Shown here: piece after piece, positions 42,758 through 51,389 of the stretch
How the letters are laid out: every line of letters starts with the position of its first letter
Position numbering within the stretch: the first letter of the stretch is position 1
Source: DASXMT01 sp963812965
Lineage (GTDB): Bacteria; Actinomycetota; Acidimicrobiia; Acidimicrobiales; RAAP-2
Direction: 5' to 3'
Assembly: GCA_963812965.1 (NCBI GenBank)
Contig: CAWEXG010000002.1
Span: forward strand, 480,934 to 544,933
Length of the DNA: 64,000 nucleotides
The notes under the pieces: generated by a model
What the model was told of the DNA's origin: nothing
The model's database searches: none
What the model saw: the letters and a program-made list of their open reading frames with translations, nothing else
Program-made: the position numbers and the translations under genes

Positions 42758-44299
42758 TCAGGCTCCGATCAGGACCGGCTCGGCTTGGCCGCCCTCTGTC
42801 GCTTCCGGTGTCACTCTGGCCAGCGACGCCACGGCACCGCGCCGGAGCAGTAGCCCGGCGATGATGGCGCCTGTTGCCAAGAAGATGGCCGCACAGGTGA
42901 ACACGATGTGATAGCCGTGGACCGTGGCCTGGGCCTGCAGCGTGGTCACCGAAGTCGCAGTAGCTCGGTTGGCGAGGACGTAGGCCGTCGCTGCGCTGGC
43001 ACCCAGGGTGTTGAGGAGTGAGGTGCCGACCGAGCCACCTACTTGCTGGCTGGTGTTGACCATGGCCGAGGCGATCCCTGCTTCACTGACCAGGCCGACG
43101 GTGGCCACGCTCATCGAGGGGGCCATGATGAGACCGAAGCCGAGGCCCAAGATGACAAGGGCCGGGAGGATCGTCGTCACATAGCTCGAGTCCAGTCCGG
43201 TACGGGTCAACAAGGCCATGGCCACGGCCGCTGTGACCATGCCGCCGGCCACCATGAACTTCGGTCCGAACCGGGGAAGCAGGACATTGGTGGCGACCTG
43301 AGCGGAGGCGATCAGCCCGGCGATCATCGGTAGATAGGCGAACCCGGTCACGACTGGGGAGTAGTGGAGCGTGTCCTGCATGTAGTAGGTGAGGAACAGG
43401 AACGTGCCGAACATAGCGGCTCCGGCAGCGAACATGGCGATGAAAGCACCGCCTCGGTTGCGGTCCACAACGACGCGTAGCGGGAGCAGCGGCTGAGACA
43501 CCCGTCGCTCGATGGCGATGAAAATGGTGAGCAGCACGCCAGCGGCCACCAGACTGCCAATGGTGTAGGTGTCACCCCATGAGGTGGTCTCGGCGTGGGA
43601 GAACCCGAAGACGAGGGCGAAGAGCCCGGCGGTGGCGGTGATGACGCCAGGTAGGTCGAGACGGGGCCGTTTGGCGGCCCGGCTGTTGGAGAGCAGGAGA
43701 GCGGCACCGGTGATGGCCACCGCTCCGATGGCCAGGTTCACGAACAGCGTCCAACGCCACGAGGCATACGAGGTCAGAATGCCTCCGAGCAGCAGGCCGA
43801 TAGCGCCGCCGCCGCCGGCGATGGCGCCGTAGATGCCGAACGCTCGACCGCGCTCGCCCGGGTCGATGAACGTCGTGGTCAGCATGGCCAGGGCCGCTGG
43901 CGCCAGCAGGGCGCCGAAGGAGCCCTGGAGCACCCGGGCACACAGGAGCATGGTGAAGCTGGTGGAGAAACCGCCAAGAGCCGAAGCGCCGGCGAACCCG
44001 GCCAAACCGATCATGAGGGCCCGCTTGCGGCCGATCATGTCGGAAAGGCGGCCGCCGAGCAGCAGCAGGCTGCCGAAGGAGAGGGCGTACCCGGTCACGA
44101 TCCACTGGCGGTCTGCGTCGGAGAAGCCGAGCGCATGTTGGGCTGTCGGTAGCGCGATGTTCACGATCGTGGCGTCCAGCACCACCATGAGCTGAGCCAG
44201 GCCGAGAACAGCAAGGATCAGCCAGCGCCGCGCGTGGTGGGGGTTTGGTGTCGCCGGCTGTGCATGTTCCGCCGGATCCGTCAGTAGTTCGCTGGCCAT
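42758..44299 (-). CDS. MFS multidrug efflux transporter (DHA2 family, 14 TM)
   Basis: 513 residues. EmrB/QacA-type: LAQLMVVLDATIVNIALPTA (motif D1), GYALSFGSLLLLGGRLSDMIGRKRAL (motif A), LLCARVLQGSFGALLAPAAL, GERGRAFGIYGAIAGGGGAI (motif C region), and a fairly hydrophobic second half with about 14 helices in total. Probably exports drugs or toxic metabolites with proton exchange. It is divergent from a TetR gene 137 bp away, the classic regulator-pump arrangement. Confidence 0.88.
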   Translation of the reverse strand: MASELLTDPAEHAQPATPNPHHARRWLILAVLGLAQLMVVLDATIVNIALPTAQHALGFSDADRQWIVTGYALSFGSLLLLGGRLSDMIGRKRALMIGLAGFAGASALGGFSTSFTMLLCARVLQGSFGALLAPAALAMLTTTFIDPGERGRAFGIYGAIAGGGGAIGLLLGGILTSYASWRWTLFVNLAIGAVAITGAALLLSNSRAAKRPRLDLPGVITATAGLFALVFGFSHAETTSWGDTYTIGSLVAAGVLLTIFIAIERRVSQPLLPLRVVVDRNRGGAFIAMFAAGAAMFGTFLFLTYYMQDTLHYSPVVTGFAYLPMIAGLIASAQVATNVLLPRFGPKFMVAGGMVTAAVAMALLTRTGLDSSYVTTILPALVILGLGFGLIMAPSMSVATVGLVSEAGIASAMVNTSQQVGGSVGTSLLNTLGASAATAYVLANRATATSVTTLQAQATVHGYHIVFTCAAIFLATGAIIAGLLLRRGAVASLARVTPEATEGGQAEPVLIGA

Positions 44300-44341
44300 G
44301 GCCTGTGTCCTTTGGGTCTGGATGGGGTCGTGGGGGAAAGG

Positions 44342-44403
44342 TATAACCGGAGAACCAACCTCCAGTTATAACGACTACAGTAGCAGGATGTGGAGGTACC
44401 TCC
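44342..44403. promoter_or_regulatory. Two palindromes between the MFS and TetR genes
   Basis: TATAACCGGAG (44342-44352) and CTCCAGTTATA (44360-44370) are inverted with one mismatch and a 7-bp gap. GGAGGTACCTCC (44392-44403) is a perfect 12-bp palindrome. Both lie in the divergent promoter region and are fitting TetR-family operators. Confidence 0.55.
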
Positions 44404-44436
44404 TCCATATCAACGCCAGATCGAGATGAACATTCC

Positions 44437-45207
44437 ATGACCCACCCGAATGCCACCAAAAGCGAGCCGAGTGCCGAATCCGTGGAGCGGAGTACCGAAT
44501 CCGTGGAGCGGAGTACCGATTTCGTGGTGGACGTCACTGAAAGCGGGTCGGCTGACGTCGTCGGTATCGGATCTGACGAGCACAAATTGCGGGCCGATGC
44601 AGCCCGCAACCGCCAACGGGTGCTCACAGCAGCGGCCCAGGTGTTCGCTGAGCGCGGGCTCGATGTGTCGCTCGATGAGGTGGCTCATGCCGCCGGCGTT
44701 GGGGTCGGCACCGTTTACCGGCGATTCCCGAACAAAGAGGCACTGATCGACGCCCTGTTCGAGGACAAGGTCGAGAACATGATCGTGCTCGCTCAGGCAG
44801 CGGAGGCGTTCGAAGATCCCTGGGAGGGCTTCGTCTACTTCATCGAGCATGCGCTCGAGCGTCAGATGCGGAATCGTGGTCTGCGCGACGTCCTGTTACG
44901 CAGCGAGTTTGCCTGCGCCGGCGCGGCCAGGACTCGCGACGCCGTCGCCCCGATTCTGACCGAAATCATCGAGCGGGCCCAGGTGACCGGCAGGCTGCGT
45001 CCCGACGTGGTCGTCAACGACATACCGATGCTGGTCACGATGCTCGGGGCGGTATCCGATTACGTGGGTACGGAGAACGCCGAGCTGTGGCAGCGCTACA
45101 TGCTGCTCATCCTGGACGGTCTGATTGCTGACCGCGCCTCGTGGACACCGCTCGACAACCCGCCCAGCCAGGCTGTCGTGGACGCGGCAATGACGAAGTG
45201 CCGGTGA
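44437..45207 (+). CDS. TetR-family transcriptional regulator
   Basis: 256 residues. The HTH is in RQRVLTAAAQVFAERGLDVS and LDEVAHAAGVGVGTVYRRFP NKEAL, exact TetR_N pattern, with a C-terminal ligand-binding part (ILTEIIERAQVTGRLRPDV, YVGTENAELWQRYMLLILDG). The first 45 residues are extra: acidic and Ser-rich, with an exact 21-bp duplication (44474-44494 and 44495-44515) giving SVERSTESVERST. The true start may be one of the later codons. Predicted repressor of the divergent MFS pump. Confidence 0.88.
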   Translation: MTHPNATKSEPSAESVERSTESVERSTDFVVDVTESGSADVVGIGSDEHKLRADAARNRQRVLTAAAQVFAERGLDVSLDEVAHAAGVGVGTVYRRFPNKEALIDALFEDKVENMIVLAQAAEAFEDPWEGFVYFIEHALERQMRNRGLRDVLLRSEFACAGAARTRDAVAPILTEIIERAQVTGRLRPDVVVNDIPMLVTMLGAVSDYVGTENAELWQRYMLLILDGLIADRASWTPLDNPPSQAVVDAAMTKCR

Positions 45208-45282
45208 AAGTCTTGCCAACGGTGAGCCCCTGCTCCGGCCAGTCGTCTACTCCGAACGGGCTGGTAGTCCTGACGCCCGGTC

Positions 45283-45753
45283 TCAGTCCGTAGATACGGA
45301 GGGCTCCGTTGGTCTCGGGTACAACATGAAACCGAGATCCTCGGCAGCGCGAGCCTGGCGAGAATCGCAGGTGAGGACAACGACGTCGTCATCGCTGGTA
45401 TCGGCGAGAAGCTGTGCTGCGGCCAGATGCAGGGCGTCGAGTGTGCGCACTGCTGTCTGGAGCACGAACTGCCGCGCTCGAATCAGTGTGTCGTGGGTCA
45501 GAGAAACGACGCCGATCGGACCGTCATCAGCGGTGTGATCGCTGTACGCATCGAGGCGTTCGGCCACCCCGTCCTCGTCGATACGGCCACTGTCCTTCGC
45601 ACGGGCCAGCAGGCTTGCGAACTCGACATCCGCGAGCTCGCAGATCACCACCGGATCCGGTCCGTTGAAGATGGCATCGCCGATCCAAGGACCATCCTCT
45701 TCGTCACCGAGGTATGCACTTCCAAGTGCGCTCGTATCGACGAAGACGATCAC
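45283..45753 (-). CDS. vapC: PIN-domain toxin VapC
   Basis: 156 residues. PIN endonuclease with the acidic residues in VFVDTSALGSAYL, CELADVEFASLLARA (the conserved Glu/Asp), RTLDALHLAAAQLLAD and VLTCDSRQARAAEDLGF. VapC toxins cut specific RNAs. Its ATG overlaps the antitoxin stop by four bases (ATGA at 45750-45753), giving the usual antitoxin-first order. Confidence 0.88.
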   Translation of the reverse strand: MIVFVDTSALGSAYLGDEEDGPWIGDAIFNGPDPVVICELADVEFASLLARAKDSGRIDEDGVAERLDAYSDHTADDGPIGVVSLTHDTLIRARQFVLQTAVRTLDALHLAAAQLLADTSDDDVVVLTCDSRQARAAEDLGFMLYPRPTEPSVSTD

Positions 45754-46046
45754 CGCTCATCGCGTTCCGCGCTCACGAGATCACTGGCGTAGCCGGCACG
45801 AGTGGTGACAGTGGTCATGAGATCCAACGCCCAACGTCGCGGCCTCCCGGTCCGGGGTGTGCGTGGCGTCAATCGACCGTCGGCCATCGCTGCTGCTTTC
45901 CACATCTGGCGAGGTGAGTCTGGTCCGACCACGGCGACACGGAGGAGGCGGTTGACATAGGAATTCACCGATTCACCTGTTCGTCCAGCCTGGTGTTTGA
46001 GGGCGTCAGCCAGCTCATCGTCAACACGGGTGATGATCTGCTTCAT
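45750..46046 (-). CDS. vapB: Ribbon-helix-helix antitoxin VapB
   Basis: 98 residues. N-terminal RHH domain (MKQIITRVDDELADALKHQA, TGESVNSYVNRLLRVAV) binds DNA; the rest should bind and block VapC. TATCAT (46058-46053) lies 6 nt before ATG 46046, so the transcript is probably leaderless. Confidence 0.85.
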   Translation of the reverse strand: MKQIITRVDDELADALKHQAGRTGESVNSYVNRLLRVAVVGPDSPRQMWKAAAMADGRLTPRTPRTGRPRRWALDLMTTVTTRAGYASDLVSAERDER

Positions 46047-46052
46047 GGTAAA

Positions 46053-46081
46053 ATGATAGCAGATCGTTCAATATGATAGCA
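46053..46081 (-). promoter_or_regulatory. vapBC promoter/operator with direct repeats
   Basis: ATGATAGCA occurs at 46053-46061 and 46073-46081, exactly 20 bp apart (TGCTATCAT on the coding strand). The first copy contains the -10 box, so VapB binding would block transcription. The region is AT-rich. Confidence 0.6.
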
Positions 46082-46155
46082 ACAATGGTCCCACCTGACC
46101 GGTAGGGACCTTGCCGACACTGGAGGCCGTGTTCAGCGACGCCGTCGCCGCTGGG

Positions 46156-49056
46156 TCAGGAGGACCAGGGGTCGTCGCCGTCGCTGTCGATCCCGTACCG
46201 GGCGATGGCATCGGCTACGACCGAGGTGGGCACCGTGCCGCTGGCGGCGAGCCCGTCCAGGACACTGACCACGATGTGGGCGGCATCCACTTCGAAGAAC
46301 CGACGGAGCGAGTCGCGGGTGTCCGATCGACCGAAACCATCGGTGCCCAGCGAGGTGAAGTGGCGCGGGATCCATCGAGCCACCTGGTCGGGCACGGCGC
46401 GGATGAAGTCGGTGACGGCGACCACCGGACCGGCGACGTCGCTCAGCGCCTCGGTAACCAAGGACACGCGCCGAGGGCCATCGGGATGCAGCCGGTTCCA
46501 TCGTTCGACCGACAGCGCCTCCTCTCGCAGCGACTTGTACGAGGTGACCGACCACGTCTCGGCAGCGACCCCCCACTCGGATGCCAAGAGATCCCTGGCT
46601 TCGATCGCCGCCTGCCAAGACGAGCCGGAGAAGAGGATGGTGGCGGTGAGGGTCTCAGCCGGGGTCTTCGACTTCCTCGACTTACTCGATGTGCCCGCCT
46701 TCCCGGATCTCACTGAACCGACCTCTGGCAACTCGGTGAACCGGTACATGCCCGTGACGATCCCGTGGCGTACCCGATCGGCGTCGGCGGGATCGGCAGG
46801 GAGCGCCGGCATCGGGTAGTTCTCGTTGTAGAGGGTGAGGTACCAGTAGCGGTCCTCGGGATCCGGACCAGTGATCCGTCTGATCCCGTTCTCCATGATG
46901 ATGGCGACCTCGTAGGCGAAGGCAGGGTCGTAGGCGGCAACGCTGGGCACGACCGAGGCCAGGATCAGCGAATGCCCGTCCTGATGCTGCAGTCCCTCGC
47001 CGTTCAGGGTGGTACGCCCGGCAGTGCACCCCAGGAGGAACCCCCGACCCCGCATGTCGCCGAGCGCCCACAGCAGGTCACCCACCCGCTGGAAGCCGAA
47101 CATCGAGTAGAAGAGGTAGCACGGGATGAGCGGCTCGCCCCACGTGGCGTAGGAAGTGGCGGCAGCGGTGAAGGCAGCCGTGGCTCCGGCCTCGGTGATC
47201 CCCTCCTCGAGGATCTGACCGGACTCGCTCTCGGCGTAGTGCAGGGCCAGGTCGGCATCGACCGGCGTGTAGCGCTGGCCCTCGGGGGCGTAGATCTGGA
47301 CCTCGCTGATCAGCGACTCGAGGCCGAACGTACGCGCCTCGTCGGGCACGATGGGCACGATGCGGGGTCCCACGGCCGGATCGCGCACCAGGTTCCGGAG
47401 GAGTCGAGCGAAGGCCATGGTGGTCGACACGGCCTGGGAACCGGAGCCGAGCAACAGGTCGCCGAAGGTCTTGTCCGCTGGAGTATCGAGGATCTTCGGG
47501 TGCACCACCCGTCGGGGGAGCGGCCCGCCGAGCTCACGGCGCCGAGCCGCGAGGTAGTTGGCAGTCGGAGATCCCGCCGGTGGGCGGAAGTAGGGGGGAA
47601 GGTCGGCATCGAGTGCTTCGTCGGGGATCTCGTCGTTGAGGAACAGCCGGTCCCGGAGAGCTCGGAGCTGTGCTTTGGTCATCTTCTTGATCTGATGGGT
47701 GGCGTTGCGAGCCTCGATCTCCGGCCCCAGCGTCCACCCCTTGACCGTCTTGGCCAAGATGGCGGTCGGTGCTCCCACATGCTCGCTGGCCACCTTGTAC
47801 GCCGCGTACAGCTTGCGGTAGTCGTGCCCGCCACGGGGAAGGGCCTGGAGCTCCTCGTCGGTCATGTGCTCGACCAGAGCCGACAGCCGAGGGTCGGGAC
47901 CGAAGAAGTGCTCACGGATGTAGGCACCCGACTCGACGGCGTACTTCTGGAACTCTCCGTCGACGGTGGAGTTCATCTTGTTCAGTAGGACACCGTCGAC
48001 GTCCTTGGCCAGTAGTTGATCCCAGGTGCCACCCCACACCACTTTGATGACGTTCCACCCCGCCCCCCGGAACAAGGCTTCGAACTCCTGGATCACCTTG
48101 CCATTGCCACGGACCGGACCGTCGAGCCGCTGGAGGTTGCAGTTGACGACGAAGGTCAGGTTGTCCAGGTGCTCACGACCCGCCGCCCCGAGCGCACCGA
48201 CGGTCTCGGGCTCGTCGAACTCCCCGTCTCCCACGAAGCACCACACCCGGCTGCCCGACGTGTCGACGATGCCTCTGGCGTGAAGGTACCGGTTGATGTG
48301 GGCCTGACCGATGGCGTTGATGGGGCCGAGACCCATCGACACGGTGGGGAACTCCCAGAAGTCGGGCATCAGGCGGGGGTGTGGGTACGACGACAGCCCG
48401 CGGTTGGCCGTCTGGCCGTCCACGGTCCGAACGGCGTCGGCGTCGGCGTCGGCACCGGCACCGGCACCGGCACTGGCACTGGCACTGGCACCGGTATCGA
48501 CGTCGACAGTCTCCCCATCCTGATCGCCCACCTCGAACCGGAAGTTGTCCAGCTGCTGCTCGGTCAGCCGCCCCTCGACGAACGCTCGGGCGTAGATACC
48601 CGGTGACGCGTGACCCTGGAAGAACACCTGGTCCCCGACAGCGCCGTCGTCCTTGCCGCGGAAGAAATGATTGAACCCGACCTCGTACAGCGCTGCCGAG
48701 CTGGCATAGGTGGAGAGGTGACCGCCGATCGACTCGGACTTGGCGTTGGCCCGGGTGACCATGACGGCAGCGTTCCACCGGATGAAGGCCCGGATCCGCC
48801 GCTCGATGTGTTCGTCCCCGGGGAACTCCGGCTCTTGGTCGGTAGGGATGGTGTTGACGTAGGGCGTCGACACGGTCGCCGGGAATTCGACCGTCTGCTC
48901 CCTGGCCCGCTCCAAGAGCCGCATCAGCAGATAGCGCGCCCGAGTCCTTCCGTAGGTCTCGACGACATCGTCGAAGGCGTCGAGCCACTCGGCAGTCTCC
49001 CCCGCATCGGTATCGGGGAGTTGATGGCTGACACCGTCGAAGAGCACATAGCCCAT
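46156..49056 (-). CDS. aceE: Pyruvate dehydrogenase E1 component, homodimeric AceE type
   Basis: 966 residues. Decarboxylates pyruvate with thiamine diphosphate and passes acetyl to the lipoyl E2. Seen: YVNTIPTDQEPEFPGDEHIE, RWNAAVMVTRANAKSESIGG, HLSTYASSAALYEVGFNHFF, the ThDP motif from VGDGEFDEPETVGALGAAG to VVNCNLQRLDGPV, GGHDYRKLYAAYK, and the C-terminal half with NGEGLQHQDGHSL and LYNENYPMPALP. An insert of about 28 residues (GASASASAGAGAGADADADA) is encoded by a hexanucleotide repeat. GGTGGA precedes ATG 49056. lpd and E2 lie about 2 kb away on the other strand. Confidence 0.93.
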   Translation of the reverse strand: MGYVLFDGVSHQLPDTDAGETAEWLDAFDDVVETYGRTRARYLLMRLLERAREQTVEFPATVSTPYVNTIPTDQEPEFPGDEHIERRIRAFIRWNAAVMVTRANAKSESIGGHLSTYASSAALYEVGFNHFFRGKDDGAVGDQVFFQGHASPGIYARAFVEGRLTEQQLDNFRFEVGDQDGETVDVDTGASASASAGAGAGADADADAVRTVDGQTANRGLSSYPHPRLMPDFWEFPTVSMGLGPINAIGQAHINRYLHARGIVDTSGSRVWCFVGDGEFDEPETVGALGAAGREHLDNLTFVVNCNLQRLDGPVRGNGKVIQEFEALFRGAGWNVIKVVWGGTWDQLLAKDVDGVLLNKMNSTVDGEFQKYAVESGAYIREHFFGPDPRLSALVEHMTDEELQALPRGGHDYRKLYAAYKVASEHVGAPTAILAKTVKGWTLGPEIEARNATHQIKKMTKAQLRALRDRLFLNDEIPDEALDADLPPYFRPPAGSPTANYLAARRRELGGPLPRRVVHPKILDTPADKTFGDLLLGSGSQAVSTTMAFARLLRNLVRDPAVGPRIVPIVPDEARTFGLESLISEVQIYAPEGQRYTPVDADLALHYAESESGQILEEGITEAGATAAFTAAATSYATWGEPLIPCYLFYSMFGFQRVGDLLWALGDMRGRGFLLGCTAGRTTLNGEGLQHQDGHSLILASVVPSVAAYDPAFAYEVAIIMENGIRRITGPDPEDRYWYLTLYNENYPMPALPADPADADRVRHGIVTGMYRFTELPEVGSVRSGKAGTSSKSRKSKTPAETLTATILFSGSSWQAAIEARDLLASEWGVAAETWSVTSYKSLREEALSVERWNRLHPDGPRRVSLVTEALSDVAGPVVAVTDFIRAVPDQVARWIPRHFTSLGTDGFGRSDTRDSLRRFFEVDAAHIVVSVLDGLAASGTVPTSVVADAIARYGIDSDGDDPWSS
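48433..48492 (-). repeat. Hexanucleotide microsatellite inside aceE
   Basis: About ten 6-bp units, GGCGTC x3, GGCACC x3, GGCACT x3 and one GGCACC on the plus strand, read as (Ser/Gly/Asp-Ala)n on the minus strand. Being a multiple of three, changes in unit number keep the frame. Confidence 0.85.
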
Positions 49057-49194
49057 GCTTCCACCGTGGTGCCGACAATTGAAAGCCAGCGATGGGAATT
49101 GTTCGGCAATCGTGATCCCACCGATCCGGCACGAACTACCCGTTCGACCGGCGCGTCACGCCCTGTCACCACAGACCGGGCATGCTTGTGTTCC

Positions 49195-49812
49195 ATGACC
49201 GCTCGTAGCGCCGATGTCGGCGACCCGTCACAAGGATCACTGCTGGGTGAGGAGACGGTGACGCCAGTAGGTCGAAAGGGTGCAAAGAGAGGCCGGGCGC
49301 CCGCCGCCGGGGTTGGCGCCGACAGCGATACCGGACCCGACAGCGACACCGGCTCTACCACTGACACCGGCTCCACCATTGACACTGTCACCGTGGTGTA
49401 CACCGACGGCGCATGTCGAGGGAACCCGGGTCCAGGCGGTTGGGGATGGGCCGTGGACGGCGGGCCGTCCGGGTCCGGCAGTGAGCCCCACACCACCAAC
49501 CAGCGGATGGAGATCCTCGCCGTGATCCAGGCGCTCCGGGCTCTGCCCGGTCCGGTTCGAGTCGTGAGTGACTCCACCTACGTGGTGAACTGTTTCCGGC
49601 AGCAATGGTGGGCCGGATGGCGCCGTCGAGGCTGGCGCAACACCCAAGGCAAGCCCGTAGCCAACCGCGACCTGTGGGAGTCGTTGTTGGCACTGGTCCT
49701 CGACGACGGCCGAGACGTGACGTTCGAGTGGGTGAAAGGTCATTCCGGGGACCGGATGAACGACGTAGTCGACCAGCTCGCCACACGAGCCGCTGACCGC
49801 CAGGACTCGTAG
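49195..49812 (+). CDS. rnhA: Ribonuclease HI
   Basis: 205 residues. Cuts RNA in RNA-DNA hybrids. The catalytic set is in VVYTDGACRGNPGPGGWGWA (Asp), NQRMEILAVIQAL (Glu), VSDSTYVVNCF (Asp) and KGHSGDRMNDVVDQLA (His and Asp). The first 60 residues before the core are low-complexity (DSDTGPDSDTGSTTDTGST); ATG 49195 gives the longest plausible product, while GTG 49258 with GAGGAG just before it would shorten this tail. It is divergent from aceE. Confidence 0.9.
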   Translation: MTARSADVGDPSQGSLLGEETVTPVGRKGAKRGRAPAAGVGADSDTGPDSDTGSTTDTGSTIDTVTVVYTDGACRGNPGPGGWGWAVDGGPSGSGSEPHTTNQRMEILAVIQALRALPGPVRVVSDSTYVVNCFRQQWWAGWRRRGWRNTQGKPVANRDLWESLLALVLDDGRDVTFEWVKGHSGDRMNDVVDQLATRAADRQDS

Positions 49813-49906
49813 GCACAGACACTGGGCCTCTTGGCAACGGACTGTTTGGCAACCGACTGTGGCGGTTGCTTTTGGCGGCAGCGCCCAGCTCTCCTAATCT
49901 GCTGCC

Positions 49907-50674
49907 ATGGAGATCAACGGAAGCTCAGCACTCGTCACCGGCGGCGCCTCAGGTCTGGGCGAGGCCACGGTCAGGAAGCTCGTCGCCGAGGGGGCACGGG
50001 TGACCATCTTCGACCGCAACGAAGAGCGGGCCAAACAAGTAGCCGGCGAAGTCGGCGTCAGCGCCAACATCGTTGCCGGTGACGTCACCAATCCTGACGA
50101 CTGCCAGCGAGCCGTGGATCAGGCCGCCGACGGTGGCACGCTCCGGATAGCGGTGAACTGCGCCGGCACCGGCTGGGTGGGCCGGGTCATCAACCGTGAC
50201 GGTTCACCCCACGATCTGGGTGCGTTCCAGTTCATCCAGAACCTGAACGTCATCGGAACGTTCAACGTGATGACCAAAGCAGCCTCGGCCATTGCCCAGA
50301 CCGAGCCGGGACCCAATGGTGAACGTGGCGTCATCGTGAACACGGCGTCGGTGGCGGCCTTCGACGGCCAGATCGGCCAGCTCGCCTACTCGGCCAGCAA
50401 GGGCGCCGTGGTGGGCATGACCCTGCCTGCCGCCCGTGACCTGTCGGTGGTGGGCATCCGGGTAGTGGCCATCGCACCCGGCCTGTTCGACACACCGCTG
50501 CTGGCCATGCTCCCCGAGGAGCAGCGTGACGCGCTGGGCAAGTCGGTCCTCTTCCCGAAGCGGTTGGGCCAGCCGGCGGAGTACGGCGAGCTGATCGCCC
50601 ACATCGCCAAGAACGACTACCTCAACGCCGAGGTGATCCGCCTCGACGGTGGGATCCGGATGCCGCCGAAGTAG
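49907..50674 (+). CDS. SDR-family dehydrogenase, 3-hydroxyacyl-CoA dehydrogenase type 2-like
   Basis: 255 residues. Rossmann motif SALVTGGASGLGEATV, FDRNEE after strand 2, NCAGTG, catalytic Ser in VNTASVAAFDGQIGQ and AYSASKGAV (YxxxK). The pattern around FDGQIGQLAYSASKGAVVGM and LFDTPLLAMLPEE matches the HSD10/type II 3-hydroxyacyl-CoA dehydrogenase group, which oxidises short 3-hydroxyacyl-CoAs with NAD. TAATCT (49895-49900) lies 6 nt before ATG 49907, so it is probably leaderless. Confidence 0.82.
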   Translation: MEINGSSALVTGGASGLGEATVRKLVAEGARVTIFDRNEERAKQVAGEVGVSANIVAGDVTNPDDCQRAVDQAADGGTLRIAVNCAGTGWVGRVINRDGSPHDLGAFQFIQNLNVIGTFNVMTKAASAIAQTEPGPNGERGVIVNTASVAAFDGQIGQLAYSASKGAVVGMTLPAARDLSVVGIRVVAIAPGLFDTPLLAMLPEEQRDALGKSVLFPKRLGQPAEYGELIAHIAKNDYLNAEVIRLDGGIRMPPK

Positions 50675-50699
50675 TGCCGAAGCCGTCTACGCTGCGCGA

Positions 50700-51053
50700 A
50701 TGCGGTACTGGACGGAAGACGAGGCCCGGGAGGAGCTACCGCGTCTCCGCGTGCTCATCGATGCCATCGCCCAAGCCGCGGCCCAGGCGAGCGCTGCTGC
50801 CCCCAACGGCCATCGGGTGCCTGCCCAGGGCGATGGGACGATGGATGCCGAAACGGCGTTGGCGGAGCTGGCCGAGAAAGGCATCGTGCTGCGTGACCCC
50901 ATGACCGGGCTGCTCGACTTCCCGGCCATCACCGAAAGTGGTGTTGTCTACCTCCTGTGCTGGAAGCGGGACGAGGAGGATCTCGGGTGGTGGCACTTCG
51001 CCGAGGAGGGTTTCGCCGGGCGCCGTCCTCTGCCGCTACCTCCGGACCTCTGA
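50700..51053 (+). CDS. DUF2203 family protein
   Basis: 117 residues. The conserved C-terminal half is typical: KGIVLRDPMTGLLDFPAITE, VYLLCWKRDEEDLGWWHFAE, EGFAGRRPL. Function unknown. TACGCT (50688-50693) lies 6 nt before ATG 50700 (leaderless pattern); a longer in-frame start at 50649 would overlap the SDR gene and has no support. Confidence 0.75.
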   Translation: MRYWTEDEAREELPRLRVLIDAIAQAAAQASAAAPNGHRVPAQGDGTMDAETALAELAEKGIVLRDPMTGLLDFPAITESGVVYLLCWKRDEEDLGWWHFAEEGFAGRRPLPLPPDL

Positions 51054-51389
51054 ACCAAACCAAACCAAACCAAACGAGTTCGGGTCATCGACCCCTCTGA
51101 CCACCGATCGGCTTCTCTGGATCGGTTGGCCCCGGGACCTCGCTGTACCGGTCGGATGCCGTTGGCCGACGGAGCCCGTTCGCCTTCTTGCCGACCAGGG
51201 TGGCTCAGCCCGATGCGCCTGTCTCGTGACCAAGGGCGCGGAGCTGGTTGATCCGGATGTCGTCGGCGCCGAGGTGTTCGGCCAGAATGCCGGCCAGCTG
51301 GGATGTCGTGCTGTTTGTCACTGCCCAGGTGTCGCCGCCGGCCCGTTAGTCTGGTCCCGTCCAGCGACTGGTACAAAGCGAGCACGGAG
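51054..51389. other. Gene-free stretch before lpd with a pentanucleotide repeat
   Basis: Starts with four CAAAC units (51056-51075) right after the DUF2203 stop. The rest is GC-rich with no convincing gene or terminator; TAGTCT near 51350 may belong to the lpd promoter. Confidence 0.4.

Noticed and set aside
46765..47988. A 407-codon plus-strand open frame
   Set aside because: Antisense of aceE, with no recognisable domain.
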